Positions 10,383-21,150 of a DNA stretch of 64,000 nucleotides are shown here, piece by piece (within the stretch, counting starts at the first letter, position 1; each line of letters opens with the position of its first letter). The DNA comes from Fragum whitleyi (lineage: Eukaryota; Mollusca; Bivalvia; Cardiida; Cardiidae), in assembly GCA_948146395.1 (NCBI GenBank), contig OX411559.1, positions 2,900,501 to 2,964,500 on the forward strand. The letters are read 5' to 3'. Both the position numbers and the translations under genes were made by a program. The notes under the pieces were generated by a model. That model made no database searches and was not told where the DNA came from. It saw nothing but the letters and a program-made list of their open reading frames with translations.

Positions 10383-11640
10383 AGCTCACCTGAGCACAAA
10401 GTGCTCAAGGTGAGCTATTGGGATCGTAGAATGTCCGTCGTCAGTCGTGCGTCGTCCGTTGTGCGTCGTGCGTCGTCCACAATTTCTTTAAACATCTTCT
10501 CCTCCTAAACCAGTGGGCCAATCTTGATGAAACTTGGCAGGGATGTTCCTTGGGTCAAGCTCTACCAAAGTTGTTCAAATAAATGAAATCCACCCTTAAC
10601 TTTCCCTTTGCCCTTAACAAAAAGGGTGAAAATATGAAAATCTTTAAAAATCTTCTTCTCTGAAACCAGAAGGCAGACAGCTTTCATATTTGGTATGTAG
10701 CATCATCTAGTGGACCTCTACCAAGTTTGTTCATATCAAGACCCTCGGGTCATATTTGGGCTTTGCCCGGGCGCAACCCTTTTTACATAGAATCAAAGAG
10801 CGAAAATCTTTAAAAATTTTCTTCTCTGAAACCAGATGGCAGACAGCTTTAATATTTGGTGTGTAGCATCACCTAGTGGGCCTCTACCAAGTTTGTTCAT
10901 ATCAAGACCCTTAGGTCATATTTGGGCTTTGCAAGGGTGCATCCCTTTATCTCTTATGAGCACAAAGGGTAAAAAACGAAAATCTTCAAAAATCTTCTTC
11001 TATGAAACCGGATGGCAGACAGCTTTCAAATTTGGTATGTAGCATCATCTAGCAGACCTCTACCAAGTTTATTCATTTCAAGACCCTAGGATCATATTTG
11101 GGCTCCACCCGGGTGCAACCCTTTTTACATAGAATCAAAGAGCAAAAATCTTTTAAAATCTTCTTTAATCGAAACCAGAGGACACACTGCCTTCATTTTT
11201 CGTATGTAGCATCATATAATGGGCCCCTACCAAGTTTATTCATATCAAGACCCTTGGGTCATATTTTGGCTCCAACTGGGCGCATCCCTTTCAGCTCATC
11301 TGAGCATGATGGGTGAAAATAGGAAAACCTTCAAAAATCTTCTTCTCTGAAACCAGAAGGCAGACAGCTTTCATATTTAGTATGTAGCATCATCTTATGG
11401 ACCCATTTCAAGTTTGTTCATATTAAGACCCTGGGGTTACATTTGGGGTCCACCTGGGTGCATCACTTTTTACACAGAATCAAAGAGCAAAAAGGCATAT
11501 ATGTCTTATTCTTCGCTGAAAACGTTCCATGGATCTTAGGCAATTATCTTCTTTTTGACATCTGCCTTTCTAATGAATGTGATGTCCCAGGGGTCAAAGA
11601 GACTCAGGTGAGCGATCTAGGACCATCTTGGTCCTCTTGT
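10383..11640 (+). mobile_element. Family A element, subtype A-II, full length
   Basis: Same 5' hairpin as 4976, then GTCGTGCGTCGTCC-type sequence, then about five units of 166-179 bp recognised by GGCAGACAG (10672, 10838, 11013, a degenerate copy near 11180, 11359). The 3' end has CAGGTGAGCGATCT, the hairpin AGGACCATCTTGGTCCT and CTTGT. The body units differ from A-I although the ends are nearly the same. Confidence 0.75.
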
Positions 11641-11723
11641 ACTATAAATTTGAAGCATTCTGTTATGCATCTGCAAATATCTCTTCCAGACCAAACTTTT
11701 GCTAGATTATTATTCATTTTATT

Positions 11724-12773
11724 AGCTCCACTGGCTGAAAGCCACTGGGGCTATTGTCATGGCGTTGTGTCCGTCGTGCGTCCGTCCGTCCGTCCGTCCG
11801 TCCGTCCGTGCGTGCGTGCGTCCGGTCGTAAACTTTTATTTAAAAATCTTCTCCTCAGAAACTACTGGATGGATTTCAACCAAACTTCACAGGAATGATC
11901 CTTGGGTGACCCTCTTTCAAAGTTGTTCAAGAAATTTTGATCCAATGAAAAACATGGATTTAATGGGCGTGGCTTATTTCCAAATATGGTAAAAAGTGAG
12001 TTTTATCAGATTCTAATCAATGGATACCAATTAAATTTTACATGAATGATTCTTGGGTGACCCTTTATCAGTCTACAAAAAATCATTGTGATCGGATGGA
12101 AAATATGCATTTTATGGGCGGAGGTCATTTCTCTATATGTTATATAGTGGAAACATTGAAAATCATTTTCTCAGAATATAACTGATGGATATTAACCAAA
12201 TTTCACTGGAATGATCCTTGAGTGACCCTTTATCAGTCTACAAAAAATCATTGTGATTGGATGAAAAATATGCATTTTATAGGCGGAGGTCATTTCTCTA
12301 TATGTTATATAGTGGAAACTTTGAAAATCTTTTTCTCAGAATGTAATGGATGAATATCAACCAAATTTCACTGGAATGATCTTTGAGTGACCCTTTATCA
12401 GTGTACCAAAAATTATTTTGATTGGATGAAAAATATACATTTTATGGGTGGAGGTCAATTCTCAATATGTTAAATAGTGGAAACTATGAAAAACATTTTC
12501 TCAGAGTGTAACTGATGGATATCAATCAAATATTTTTGGTATGATCTTTGGGTGACCCATTATCATGCAGCCAAAAATTATTTTGAATTGATGAAAAATA
12601 TGTCTTTTAATAGCAGAGGTCATTTCTCTATCTGTTATATAGTAGAAACTTTGAAAATCTTTTTCAACATCAGGAGAACCCCAAATATCTAAAAATCTTC
12701 TCAAAACATTTATATGCTTTTACAAGAATTTCAAGCCTGTGGAGCGACTCAAGCCATTCATGGCTTTCTAGTT
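11724..12773 (+). mobile_element. Family B tandem-repeat element, full length
   Basis: The 5' hairpin AGCTCCACTGGCTGAAAGCCACTGG is followed by a (CCGT)n tract (11775-11825) and about five units of about 164 bp (GAATGATCCTTGGGTGACCC and variants near 11892, 12050, 12213, 12377, 12541). The end has CTGTGGAGCGACTC, the hairpin AAGCCATTCATGGCTT and CTAG followed by TT. The subterminal GCTCCAC/GTGGAGC pair is inverted. Non-coding; small open frames over the CCGT tract are chance. Confidence 0.75.
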
Positions 12774-12814
12774 GTCCTTTTATCTGGTTGAAAGTTAAAT
12801 TTCATGCAAGGTAG

Positions 12815-13177
12815 CAGGGGTGTGGAGTTCCCATGCCCGACTTGTCCGACTCGGGCTTTTGTACTTGAGGACAAGTAAATTTTTCTAAGCCACTTGTCCA
12901 AGGACAAGTAAATACCAGGGCAAATCTTGGAATATTACTTAAAAGAATTAAGAGAGAAATCATCCTAATGTTCATATGATAGTGTAGAAAACATCGTTTT
13001 TAATGAAGAAAATGCTGCATACCAGCATTTTCTTCATCAAAAGGCAATGTTTTTTTTTTTTTCAAATTTTTCTATTTACTCTTTAGAGGACAAGTTCATT
13101 TTGATCCTGGATGAGTAGAAAATCCGCTTTTACTTGTCCAGGGACAAGTGGAGAAAACTCGTATTTCCACATCCCTG
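12815..13177. mobile_element. hAT-like MITE, 363 bp
   Basis: Ends CAGGGGTGTGGA and TCCACATCCCTG are inverted repeats, and AAGGTAG lies directly outside both, giving a 7-bp duplication (8 bp is usual for hAT). Inside are several ACTTGTCC/GGACAAGT motifs, including two near-perfect palindromes (ACTTGTCCAAGGACAAGT and a one-base variant near 13132), and a central hairpin (GAAGAAAATGCTG...CAGCATTTTCTTC, about 13003-13034). No coding capacity. The superfamily is inferred from the CAGGG ends and duplication length. Confidence 0.65.
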
Positions 13178-13795
13178 AAGGTAGCACTACTGGCGGACGG
13201 AACCGAACCATTTGATAAGGTCAAATTTTTAGTCTAGAAATGGTCTTTATTTTCAAAAATGGTTATATCTCGCAGTTTAAAGTTGGAATTGATAAAAAAA
13301 TGTCCCTTTCTTTCTAATTTTGATATTTTCATATTTTTTTAGTGGAATATAGGGGTTAGTGAACCAAGCTCTCTATACCCACTCGGATGGGTAACAATAA
13401 AGAATATATAGGATAGAAAGTGATTTCCCCCCATCCGCTCAACTTTTTTATGATTGGAGAGTCGATAAATAATCAAAACATCGTAACTACAGCTTTGATA
13501 AGCTGTATAGGTAGATTTTGTGCGATGACCTGTAAAATGTTTATTCATACATATATTCTTGAGCTCAGTTATGAAATACACCTTAAGTTTCGATGCTTTG
13601 ATCATTCATCAACAACAGTTTTCGAAAAAGATTTATTTTTATTACGCACTTGCGTAATGTGGGTAATGGTAGTTACGCCCTTTGTAGACATTCATGTTTT
13701 CATTTAAAATTGCTCAAACTCACAAGCACTGATATTTTCAAATTTCACATTTTCTTTCCAGTATTTTCGTTTGTGGACATCTAAATTGTTGTGAC
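13178..13795. other. No gene recognised
   Basis: AT-rich, with overlapping short open frames on both strands (13339-13707) that carry no recognisable domain. Confidence 0.5.
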
Positions 13796-13960
13796 TTAAG
13801 ATAGTGGACCCCTAATTAGTCCGCAAGGTTTGGGAAGTAATGAACTTTCACAGTGTTAAGCGAGGTTTCCTAATGATTTCATTAGGAAACCTCGGTCAAC
13901 ATCGTGAAAGTTCATGAGTTTCAAAAATGTTGCAGAAATATTAGCGGTCCACTACCTTAA
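13796..13960. mobile_element. TTAA-bounded palindromic MITE, copy 1
   Basis: It runs from TTAAGATAGTGGACC to GGTCCACTACCTTAA and is nearly palindromic throughout. The centre is a hairpin with CGAGGTTTCCTAATGA / TCATTAGGAAACCTCG arms. Related copies lie at 24785-24920 and, partially, at 23100-23190. Confidence 0.7.
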
Positions 13961-14069
13961 GCATAAATAAACTGTAGTTTCGACGTTTAACATCTTCCTC
14001 CATCGATTTGTTGTTTTTTGAATGACTATGAAAATACCTTTTGCTCATAATGACGTTTTAATATTTTAG

Positions 14070-14905
14070 GCTAGTGACGTGAAAGCGAGCAAAGGACAAG
14101 GCCAGCGATATATCAAAGAAGAGACGTGTTACGCTTCATCATCTGACGTTAACATCAAGAAAACGGCAAAGAAAAGAAAGACGGAGAAAGAGTTTCTATA
14201 TTTCTGTGACACATGTGATAAGAAATTCAGGCGCTATTATAATTTAATTGAACACATAAAGGTGCACTTTTCACGAGACCAAATATTTAAATGTAGTTAT
14301 TGTCCCAAAGTTTTTACTTCAAAATCGTCTTTTAAAATTCGCGTAAGAAAACATACCGGCGAAAATCCATATGCGTGTGACAAATGTGAGAAAAAATTCC
14401 AAACCAAAACAAGTCTTGAAAGTCACAGAATTGACGATCATGGAAAAGTAGTGCCATATTTATGTGATGTATGTGGAAAACCTTTCAGGATAAAAACATC
14501 GTACAAAACTCACATGGAAAAACACATAGGAGAGAAATCAATAACATGTGATTATTGTTCCGAGTGGTTCTTTAAACCATATAAATTGCGAATCCATATA
14601 AAGATTCGCCATGCTAAGCTACCGTGTGAAATTTGTTCTGAAATATTTGAGAGTAAACAAGAATTAAAGCGACATAAAATGATTCATTTCAAAAAAGAAT
14701 ATCAATGTGATCAATGTGAAGCGTCTTTCAGTCAGAATTGTAATCTGACTTAACATAAAATTATACACGAAGGTATAAAACCTTACAAATGCCATATGTG
14801 TGTATGTTCCTATGCTCATAGAAGTAACTTGCAAAGACATTTGAAATCAACCCATAACCAGACTCCAAAATCAACTGGCTGGATAGGACTACATTTGAAG
14901 AAATA
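14070..14905 (+). pseudogene. C2H2 zinc-finger gene, copy 1, broken by a nonsense codon
   Basis: The exon begins after an acceptor at 14069 (ATATTTTAG) and is open to a TAA at 14751-14753. It encodes fingers 1-7 in part: CDTC, CSYC, CDKC, CDVC, CDYC, CEIC and CDQC types. In finger 2 the first zinc-binding His is replaced by Arg (CSYCPKVF...KIRVRKH). Finger 7 stops at NCNLT, where the paralogue at 48.3 kb has NCNLTKH, so an AAA-to-TAA change truncates it. Reading past the stop gives the rest of finger 7 and finger 8 (CHMCVCSYAHRSNL) and a natural stop near 14905. No upstream coding exon like that of the paralogue was found, and a MITE (13796-13960) lies where it might be. Confidence 0.85.
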
Positions 14906-14910
14906 GAAAA

Positions 14911-15370
14911 TAACTGTTTGTTTCGGTGTTGGATGGATTTTTCTTTAGTGCTTTTCGGTGGTTTATCGTGAAATAACGGTAGATTATCACTTGATGATCT
15001 CACCGCAAAAGCTGTTAAATCATCAAAAACTTATACCCTGCTTTTGTGCATAGCATTCTATCAGACGTCATCTATGCGGGGCGAAATAAGTGACGTCACA
15101 ATAAACATTGCAAAGCAATCACATGCCAGATGACGTGCTTTACGAAAATATGTCTAGAAATTTCACATTTTGTCTCATTTTTGCAAAAAAGAAATAGAAT
15201 AATTGTTTGTTATTTGAACTTTTTTTTTTCGAAAAAGATCGATTAATATTTCATTTCGTGAACAACAAAGGGTTTATTTTCACTCGTGGCTCCACAACTT
15301 GTGAAGATATTGCTTTTGTTGTTCACTCAATGAATATAAATTGATGTTACACTGAAACAAACAATTAACT
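14911..15370. mobile_element. MITE-like repeat with TIRs, copy 1
   Basis: The ends share GTTTGTTTCGGTGTT and, inverted, ACACTGAAACAAAC. An inner hairpin pairs GTGAACAAC with GTTGTTCAC around 15259-15325. A second copy in the opposite orientation lies at 55318-55745, sharing TAGATTATCACTTGAT/ATCAAGTGATAATCTA, ACGTCA-containing segments and the hairpin. Non-coding. Confidence 0.65.
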
Positions 15371-15410
15371 TCTATATCCTTCATTAAGTGATAAACATAC
15401 AATATGTCCC

Positions 15411-15580
15411 CCTTTCCTGTTTTACAAAATTTTGGACTTGTCCAAATTCAAAGGTTTTGCAAACGCAAATTTAAAGTGGGTTTAATTTGAAAAATAACCA
15501 TTCAGTAGGGTAGAAATTAGTGTGGAAAAAGAAGAAATTGCTTGTCAGAAGCAATTTCTTCTTTTTTCACAATGTTTTCT
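15411..15580. repeat. Interspersed repeat, copy also at 60.39 kb
   Basis: The segment with TTTCCTGTTTTACAAAATTT and GTGTGGAAAAAGAAGAAATT recurs at 60387-60515. It ends in a hairpin (AGAAGAAATTGCTT...AAGCAATTTCTTCT, 15529-15563). A weaker relative is at 24520-24580. Confidence 0.65.
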
Positions 15581-15632
15581 CAATCATAAAATCACAGGCA
15601 CGTAAAAAGCAGGGATTAAACAGGAAAGGGTC

Positions 15633-16523
15633 CGTTTGACTTCTATATGGACCATCATTTCGCCGAAAATCTAAGAAATGATTTAATGAAACCTATTTTT
15701 GTCTTGTCATATCATATTTTCCATCCAATGCCATGACGATATTTGTTTTCAGAACTATTGAATGTTAAATAACTTTGTCCGTCCGTCAACATGTTAACTT
15801 TCAGTCTTTCATACCTCCTTGTGTCCGTATTAACCGAAACAGGGTATTGTATAACCAAAAATAGTTCTGATTTGCATAGGGGCCGAGTCTTAAAGTGTAA
15901 GATTTTAAGTGATTCTTTTTAGTAAAAAATCGAGTATTTTATTAAATTAAGTTTGTCGAAGATTTTTACCCCTTGGATACCATATCTTAATATATCCCCG
16001 CTTTGTTCAGAAACGGTTTGACTAGATAACTCTTAATTGTTTTTATCTATCCTGAGATAAACCCCATATTCACATATTTAGACCAATCACAAAGCATTAT
16101 TTAACGCAGTCGTTGGGAATATCACGAGGAAAACTTGATAAGAAGGCCAGTAATAACGGTACAAATCACGTGATATTTAAGTTGATGACTTGATCGTCGA
16201 TATGCTAATTAGCATGTCCAAAAAAGGACTAATGGACATTTCATCTGACAAACGTTTAGTATTAAACCACGTGTTTTTACTATATGTTTTTATCTTCTTA
16301 GGACTTGTCAGCCTCCGTCACCCCTCGTGTTTAAGAGCGGAAGAAGTGAAAATATTAACATTATCTAGATAGACAAAATCATCATTTTGAAATCATCCTA
16401 TTTTCAAAAAATATTTTTGGAATAGTATTAAGCTGAGAATTACATTTTACCTCAAACAAATTCTTCAATAAAACGCAATTTTATGTAATTGATGAAAAGG
16501 TTGGTCCATATTGAAGTCAAACG
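15633..16523. mobile_element. Non-autonomous TIR element, about 890 bp, copy 1
   Basis: Left CGTTTGACTTCTATATGGACC and its inverted match TGGTCCATATTGAAGTCAAACG at the right end form TIRs of about 21 bp (one mismatch). A diverged second copy lies at 26880-27640 (shared TCTGATTTGCATAGGGG, TAACGGTACAAATCACG, GATATGCTAAT). No coding capacity was recognised. Confidence 0.6.
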
Positions 16524-16576
16524 AACTATACGTGCTATCACCTGAATGAACACCGGAATAAACAGTCTCGTTTTTT

Positions 16577-17340
16577 AGCTCACCTGAGCACGAAGTGCTC
16601 AAGGTGAGCTATTGTGATCGTACAATGTCCGTTGTCAGTCGTGCGTCATCCACAATTTCTTCAAACATCTTCTCCTCCTAAACCTGTGGGCCAATCTTGA
16701 TGATACTTGGGTTCAGCTCTACCAATGTTGTTCAAATAAATGCAATCCACCCTTAACTTTCCCTTTACCCTGAACAAAAAGGGTGAACATAGGAAAATCT
16801 TCAAAGATCTTCTCTGAAATCAGAAGGCAGAGAGCTTTCATATAATTTTGTATGTAGCATCATCTAGTGGACCTCTACCAAGTTTGTTCATATCAAGACC
16901 ATGGGATCAGATTTGGGCTTTGCCCGGGAACATCCCTTTTAGCTCTCCTGAGCACGAAGGGTTAAAAAAAAGAAAGTCTTCAAAAATCATCTTCTCTGAA
17001 ACCAGAAGGCAGAGAGCTTTCATATTTGGTGTGTAGCATCATCTAGTGGGCCTCTACAAAGTTTGTTCATATCAAAAACCTGGGGTCATATTTTGGCTCC
17101 ACCCAGGCGCATCCCTTTTAGCTCATCTGAGCACGATGGGTGAAAATAGGATATTCTTCAAAAATCTTCTTCTCTGAAAGCAGAAAGCAGGCAGCTTTCA
17201 TAGTTAGTATGTAGCATCATCTAGTTGACCTCTACCAAGTTCGTTCATATCAAGACCCTGGATTCACATTTGGGCTCCACTCGGATACATCCCCTTTTAC
17301 ATAGAATCAATGAGTGAAAAGGCATATCCTTCTTGCTTAG
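16577..17340 (+). mobile_element. Family A element, subtype A-II, 3'-truncated
   Basis: Begins with the A-family hairpin (AGCTCACCTGAGCACGAAG...), then GGCAGAGAGC-type units near 16825, 17003 and 17180. The terminal GGTGAGCG motif and 3' hairpin are missing, so the copy is cut at about 17340. Confidence 0.7.
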
Positions 17341-17639
17341 GCTGAAAATACATGTATTCCATTGTATTGATCTTACACTGCAGAACAAAAGTCAAGGGCC
17401 AGGGAAATAATCACTTGTCTTTCCTTTAAAATCAACTGCAACAATTTTATTTTTTGCAAGAACTGAATTCAATATTTTGACTTTCGAGAACTGCAAAATT
17501 GTCAACGAAGCATCTTTCAATGTGTACGAATCGTCGAAAGTACCAAACCCCCTTTCGTTAAGTTGCAAAAAAACCCTGTTTATTTTGGTAAGTTCAGGGC
17601 CGGGAGTTTAAATTATCTTCTGAAAAACATTTAATATTC
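17341..17639. other. No gene recognised
   Basis: About 300 bp of AT-rich sequence without motif or clear repeat. Confidence 0.4.
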
Positions 17640-18250
17640 AAGGGGAAAAGTGAGTTAGCAGGGATCCGTGGCACCTATTTAAGTCACTGTCTGCAAACTC
17701 TGCAAGAAATGGAAGAGCTGATAGACACCAATTGGAGCAAGTTCTCTTTCCCCCTTCTTATACCGAAATATATCCAAGGGGTCAATCTATAGCGACATGT
17801 CAGTTGATCGGGCACAACCGTTCATCGGTACATCCATTGTGCTTATGTTGAGAAGCATATTATGAAATAAAGTGTGTTATGGAGTCCAAAATGACTGATT
17901 GTTGTGATTTTCAACAACAGTGGACCTTGGATACAGGCCCATCCGTTGCAGGAAACGGGTCATAGTCTCGCAACCTATGGTGATGAATGTAGCGCTCCTT
18001 TGACTGTCTGACAATGGCATATGAGTGATGGATTGGTCGAGTAAAGCTTAGCGTTGACGACAGAGAAGGACCCATTAATCTAGACCACCAGACAGGGATT
18101 GCTTATCAGGTGTACCAGTTATTTGAAAATTTTCATATTGCCATTGGCTGACAGATTGGCTGAATGTTAGTTGCCTGGCCAGTTTTCTGTCTAGACAAAT
18201 GTGTTGACGCCATCTCAGAGCCTACTCTACATCCCATGTTCTCAATTCGA
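17640..18250 (-). pseudogene. Degraded Tc1/mariner transposase remnant
   Basis: The minus strand of about 18190-17900 translates, with stops and frame changes, to fragments like the DNA-binding half of Tc1-type transposases: SQSVSQWQYENFQITGTP with SGGL, then ERYIHHHRLRDYDPFPAT, then a TVRNRL-like helix (ETMTRFLQRMGLYPRSTVV). The catalytic half cannot be read. It is older than, and unrelated in detail to, the intact element at 6602-8289. An 8-bp duplicated target of the neighbouring hAT-like element lies just upstream of it. Confidence 0.45.
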
Positions 18251-18283
18251 TCACTTGAAGCATGTCGAACAGAAGCCCCAATC

Positions 18284-19307
18284 CAGGGTTGGCAAGTATT
18301 GACCGGGGCAGTTTTAACCGGGTGGTTTTAACCGGTTTAAACTGCCCCGGTCAATACTCCTGAAAGTGGTCAATACTGGTCAATACCAGTCAATACTGGT
18401 CATTTGCAAAAAATCAGGTGGTTAATACTGGTTAATTGAATAATTTAGTTCGCTGAGTGAGATTGAGTTTTCAATTTAGTGTTTATTACTATATGAAATA
18501 TAGTATATATCATGCACATACTGTTTATATATGGATATACTGGTTTATCAATGAGCTGGCCATGATCATTGTAAAGGCTTTTATAATGTCACTTTTAATG
18601 AAAACCCTGAACTGGCAAAGGTAACTTAATTGACAAGACTTTCATACTTATCAAATTGAAGCACACTGTCACACAATTCAAATTGCAATCAGATGTCAAG
18701 CACAATTACTATCATCTAAATGACCAGTAATTGTGTATTGATAAAACTAAGAGTCTATAACACACCAATGTAATCATTAGGTTAGTCCAGACTCAGTTAC
18801 TATAACATGTGTTGGTCCTTGGTAGATTCCAATATAGTCATTCAGGTTTTACAGAAAAATATTTTGGCCCTTGAAAGACTGTAGCAAATTTTATCTTTTA
18901 CTTTTCATCATTTCTTTTTTCTTTTACAGTATGGTCATTTAGTTTTTCATGAATAGAATAAAGTACAGCAATGAAATTTGTAGTATGAAAGGAAATACAT
19001 TACAATTTAGTTCAAAAGACCAATTGACCTCCAATCGATCACTGTGTGGACCAGATTGCTTTTAGCCTTTCATTATCGAATAACTTGTTTCCTTTATTAC
19101 TATTACTACACCACTTATTAATATTGCTTTAGTCTTTCTTATCATAATAAAAGAATATGGCACTAAATGGCAAGATAATAGGGGATGGTTATATGAATTG
19201 ACCAATCGACCAGTATTGACCGGTATTGACCAGTATTGACCGGTTAAAACCAGTATTGACCACTGGTCTGGTCAATACTCCAATCGACCGGTCGATTGCC
19301 AACCCAG
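18284..19307. mobile_element. hAT-like non-autonomous element, 1024 bp
   Basis: The ends CAGGGTTGGCAA and TTGCCAACCCAG are inverted repeats with one mismatch. An exact 8-bp direct repeat, CCCCAATC, flanks them (18276-18283, 19308-19315), the duplication length of hAT elements. Both ends are packed with ATTGACC/GGTCAAT motifs (18296-18400 and 19200-19290). The middle is AT-rich with no open frame. Confidence 0.85.
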
Positions 19308-19315
19308 CCCCAATC

Positions 19316-19694
19316 GGCGCCACAAAGACCCCCTGAGTCTTGCATCCGGTGGAAATGTGTTCAGGTTAAGCATCTGTTACTCTTGCATAATGCTAAAAAT
19401 CTCCAACAGTAATGATTAAACAGCTAAATTCGACAAACTTTCTTCGGATATTTTCTGGTTGTGCCATTCTTTAAAGGGCCCTAGGAGCACTGAAGCTGGA
19501 CTCCGGTGTTTGCAAAACAATGTCAGTCAATTGCAGCAGATGGTAAAGCATCAGAAAAAAACATTGTGCCTTATTTATTTTCTTTCATGGTTTGGCATAA
19601 AACCTCCAACTTAAGATATGAAAATTAGAGACCGGCCCTTAACTTTAGTTCGGCAGTATATGTAGAAATTATCTCTTTGTTGACATCTGCCTTT
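19316..19694. other. No gene recognised
   Basis: About 380 bp without recognisable features. Confidence 0.4.
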
Positions 19695-20657
19695 TTAAGG
19701 TTCATGTAAAGTGTTTGAAGCCCAATTTTAAAACACTTCATTTGCCAAGAAAAGGGCAACTGTTCAGGTATATTATATATCAAATTGACGCTATTTATGA
19801 GCACAAGGAATTAAGCAACATAAGACTGCCATAGATATAGCGGTATAGCAAAACATTGTGGAAAAGGGTCATTTTGTACAGAACAAGCAACTGCATGACT
19901 GTTGGATAAAATTAGCTCATATTTTAACAAATTACAGTCTAAAGTACGACCCAGGTACTACTACAAACGTTGGTATAAAACTCGAGCCCAAAACGTAGTT
20001 ATGCAAGCAATTTATTTTGACTTATTTTATAAACACATATGTCATATATGTCATTCTAATTTTGTAAACGTGTAGATCTTTTTAAGGTATGGTGTGTTAT
20101 CACAACATGAATAGAAATTAATAGTTTATTTACCTGTAAGGTTGTTAGACAATATATCAATTTCTATTTCATTGAATCATAAATGTAAAGTAATCTATAA
20201 TAGGTCATTGAATTCAAAAACTATAATTTGAAATAAATTGCAGAAAATATTTCACAATATTATGGTGTGCTGTTGCACCATACCTAGCATCTATTTTGAA
20301 AACAGATTTGACAAGTATGTTGTCAAAATAAATTGAAATTGATTGTTTCAAAGGAGCTTTTTGAGACCGAGTTTTATATCAACAGTTGTAGTACTACCTG
20401 GATAGTACTTAAGACTGTACTTTGTTAAAATATGAGGCAATTTTATCCAACCATCATGCAGTTGCTTGATCTGTACAAAATGACCCTTTTCCACAATGTT
20501 TTGGCTTTACCGCTATAGTTATGGCGGTCTTATGATGCTCATCTGCTTGTGCTAAAAAATAGCTTCATTTTGATATACAATATACCTGGACATACAGCTA
20601 TATCTTGGCTAATGAAGCGCCCTTAAAATTGGGTCTCAAACACTACATGAACCTTAA
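19695..20657. mobile_element. Foldback element with about 310-bp inverted arms
   Basis: Left arm 19695-20005 and right arm 20345-20657 are inverted copies (for example GGGTCATTTTGTACAGA on the left and TCTGTACAAAATGACCC on the right; also AACATTGTGGAAAA). The outer ends are TTAAGGTTCATG and CATGAACCTTAA. A roughly 340-bp centre has a further inverted pair (AAGGTATGGTGTG and CACCATACCT). No coding capacity. Confidence 0.8.
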
Positions 20658-20794
20658 TTAATATGATCTCCCGTTGACTGGTTTAATAAATTTGGTATTC
20701 AATGACCTCTTATTCAATACCTTTTATCTAAGTGATAAACATGCGATATGTTTTTACGTGCTGTCAATAAGCACACCAGGGTGTTGTAGGAGTC

Positions 20795-21150
20795 TGAAAA
20801 AATGAAGGAAGTTTTCAAAGAGCTCCCTATAGTGGCAGTTAGGAGGGACAAATAATCTGAGTGACACCCTGGTACACGGTAAAACAAATAGCGTGGTGCG
20901 TATCTGCCGTAGTACGTGTGACGCTGGTTGTCCGATGTATGATATAGTGATAGGTAACCACGTCATGGAGACTACGGCTAATAGAATATACAATGTGCCA
21001 TCAAATACTTCTTGTAGGGAGAGGAACGTAGTGTATGCAATAAGTTGTGTACGATGTGATAAGGTTGTGTATGTGGGAGAGACAGTTGAATGAAAGAATG
21101 AAAGAACATCTGAGGGATTTACGCTTTCAACGCAGAAATTTGTCAGGTGA
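20795..21150 (+). pseudogene. Penelope-like retroelement fragment (GIY-YIG region)
   Basis: After a stop-containing KELPIVAVRRDK, one frame reads NLSDTLVHGK, a Cys-rich ICRSTCDAGCPM, then SCRERNVVYAISCVRCDK and VVYVGETVE before a TGA at about 21091. VVYAI and YVGET correspond to the GIY and YIG motifs of the endonuclease at the C-terminus of Penelope-like elements. A one-base shift continues it as LNERMKEHLRDLRF. Only the tail of the element is left, without its reverse transcriptase. Confidence 0.72.

Noticed and set aside
11443..11898. 151-codon open frame across the end of one tandem-repeat element and start of another
   Set aside because: It runs through the CCGT microsatellite (repeated VRPSVRPSV-type residues) and element ends; repeat by-product.
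13339..13707. Overlapping open frames on both strands
   Set aside because: No domain, no splice or start support, AT-rich context.
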